From contig CAZPEV010000177.1 of NCBI GenBank assembly GCA_964585635.1, positions 1 through 6,554 on the forward strand: a DNA stretch of 6,554 nucleotides, written 5' to 3'. The notes under the pieces are model-generated. The model made no database searches and was not told where the DNA came from. It was given only the letters and a program-made list of their open reading frames with translations. Shown piece after piece: positions 6,006 through 6,554 of the stretch. A program made the translations under genes and the position numbers. Every line of letters starts with the position of its first letter. Positions within the stretch are counted from its first letter, which is position 1. Source of the DNA: CAZPEV01 sp964585635. GTDB taxonomy: Bacteria > Zixibacteria > MSB-5A5 > GN15 > JAAZOE01.

Positions 6006-6121
6006 ACCGATTTCTCTTCTAAAATACGGCGAACGGGCACTATCCCATGCACCGCCGCCCTGCCCGGCTCATTCTCCCGTCAGTCGTATCACAAAATAGT
6101 GCTCCCGGGTCGGGTCACCGC

Positions 6122-6151
6122 TATATATCGGGTGGCTGGTTTTCAAGTCAA
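6122..6151 (-). promoter_or_regulatory. Candidate promoter of the beta-barrel gene
   Basis: On the minus strand, TTGACT (6151-6146, 5 of 6 to TTGACA) is followed after 18 nt by TATATA (6127-6122, 4 of 6 to TATAAT). Transcription would start near 6115, giving a leader of about 110 nt before the ATG at 6005. No other promoter-like pair closer to the gene fits both elements. Confidence 0.45.
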
Positions 6152-6413
6152 GGCCGATCTGATGATCGCCCGCTGGCTCGGAGGGGGGATCGACATCCGG
6201 CGGCGACAATGAGCACTCTACTTAGTCCTGATTGCACTGGGCTATTTTCTGGCCGAATGAAGTTAGTGAATCCTCACCGCAAGAAGTTTCGTCGGGTCCA
6301 AGGGTTGCGTCGGTCTATCGCCCCGAATACCGGTGACAGCCGGGGAGGACGGGCCGCTGCGTCCCGATCGCTGGAGTTTGGTGAAAATGCACAGGTTCGT
6401 GGACAAGAAAGTC
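6152..6413. other. Intergenic stretch with no recognisable gene
   Basis: Open frames on both strands across this stretch lack protein-like composition, ribosome binding sites and recognisable motifs. One short frame at about 6214-6258 reads ALYLVLIALGYFLAE, which resembles a membrane segment. It has no start codon in frame, since the ATG at 6209 is in another frame, so it may be a decayed fragment or chance. Nothing else is evident. Confidence 0.45.
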
Positions 6414-6444
6414 CTTGACAAATGGGGGGAATGTATTACCTTGA
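6414..6444 (+). promoter_or_regulatory. Strong promoter driving a gene beyond the window
   Basis: A perfect -35 TTGACA at 6415-6420 is followed after 16 nt by TACCTT at 6437-6442. As a whole, CTTG (6414-6417), 19 nt, then TACCTTGA (6437-6444) also fits the Bacteroidota-type pattern TTTG-N19-21-TAnnTTTG. The start would be near 6450. No ORF with a ribosome binding site follows within the window, so the transcribed gene, coding or RNA, lies to the right. Confidence 0.6.
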
Positions 6445-6449
6445 GATCG

Positions 6450-6554
6450 TCTAGGGATAGTTGTGTTTTTGCGCACCTTTTAATGTTTCCGTCGCACATT
6501 TGAGTAGCTTTACTTTGGTTCTTGCCGGAGTACTGCAGTTACATGTTAGCTCTT
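6450..6554 (+). other. Transcribed leader, possibly of an rRNA operon, ending in a boxA-like hexamer
   Basis: About 105 nt after the promoter contain no convincing start codon or Shine-Dalgarno sequence and are visibly more AT-rich than the genes. The last six bases, GCTCTT at 6549-6554, equal the core of the rrn boxA antitermination element (TGCTCTTTAACA in E. coli). A strong promoter, a non-coding leader and a boxA-like core together suggest a 16S rRNA gene further right. A six-base match at the window edge is weak evidence, so this remains a hypothesis. Confidence 0.3.

Noticed and set aside
6019..6024. TATTTT on the minus strand as a -10 element close to the barrel gene
   Set aside because: It would leave a leader of only about 7 nt, cutting off the ribosome binding site, and there is no TTG at the right upstream distance.
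6209..6418. Plus-strand frame from the ATG at 6209 to the stop at 6418
   Set aside because: The product is Arg- and Ser-rich without protein-like patterning, the ATG has no suitably spaced Shine-Dalgarno sequence, and the frame's end overlaps the -35 region of the promoter at 6414-6444.

Overview
The window looks like an ordinary chromosomal stretch from a GC-rich, diderm (outer-membrane-bearing) bacterium. It carries periplasmic SurA-type chaperones, two lipoprotein signal peptides and an outer-membrane beta-barrel protein. The barrel family, and a promoter resembling the Bacteroidota type (TTG near -33, TAnnTTTG near -7), point to the FCB superphylum, perhaps an uncultured lineage such as Zixibacteria. 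That placement is an impression from family resemblance, not a computed result. I see no phage, insertion sequence, CRISPR array, tRNA or complete rRNA.

Layout: (1) 1-286, minus strand: the first 16 codons of a Cys-containing protein leaving the window, preceded by a 78-codon ORF of unknown function that may be a remnant. (2) 287-593: a divergent intergenic region with a sigma70-like promoter set among GC-rich palindromes, and a small 5'UTR hairpin. (3) 594-3901, plus strand: a compact three-gene operon. It encodes a parvulin-type peptidyl-prolyl isomerase lipoprotein, a SurA-like chaperone, and an S4-domain RNA-binding protein very like RqcP (YabO). Gene boundaries are 6 nt apart and then overlap by 1 nt. 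(4) 4024-5025, plus strand: a small unknown lipoprotein, then a Cys-rich protein with a zinc-ribbon-like N-terminus and a papain-fold (CHAP or NlpC/P60-like) C-terminal part. A strong hairpin lies between these two genes. (5) 5112-6005, minus strand: a probable outer-membrane beta-barrel protein, convergent with the previous gene and with its own candidate promoter. (6) 6006-6554: non-coding, ending with a good plus-strand promoter, a leader without an ORF, and a boxA-like hexamer at the very last bases. This suggests that an rRNA operon may begin just beyond the window.

Functionally, the two chaperone genes should assist folding and transit of envelope proteins, and the barrel protein at 5112-6005 is the kind of client SurA serves. 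The S4 protein acts on the ribosome (rescue of stalled 50S-nascent-chain complexes), so the operon joins two forms of protein quality control. No strikingly new system is evident. The least explained items are the zinc-ribbon/papain-fold gene with its upstream hairpin, the small minus-strand ORFs at the left edge, and the possible rrn leader at the right edge.
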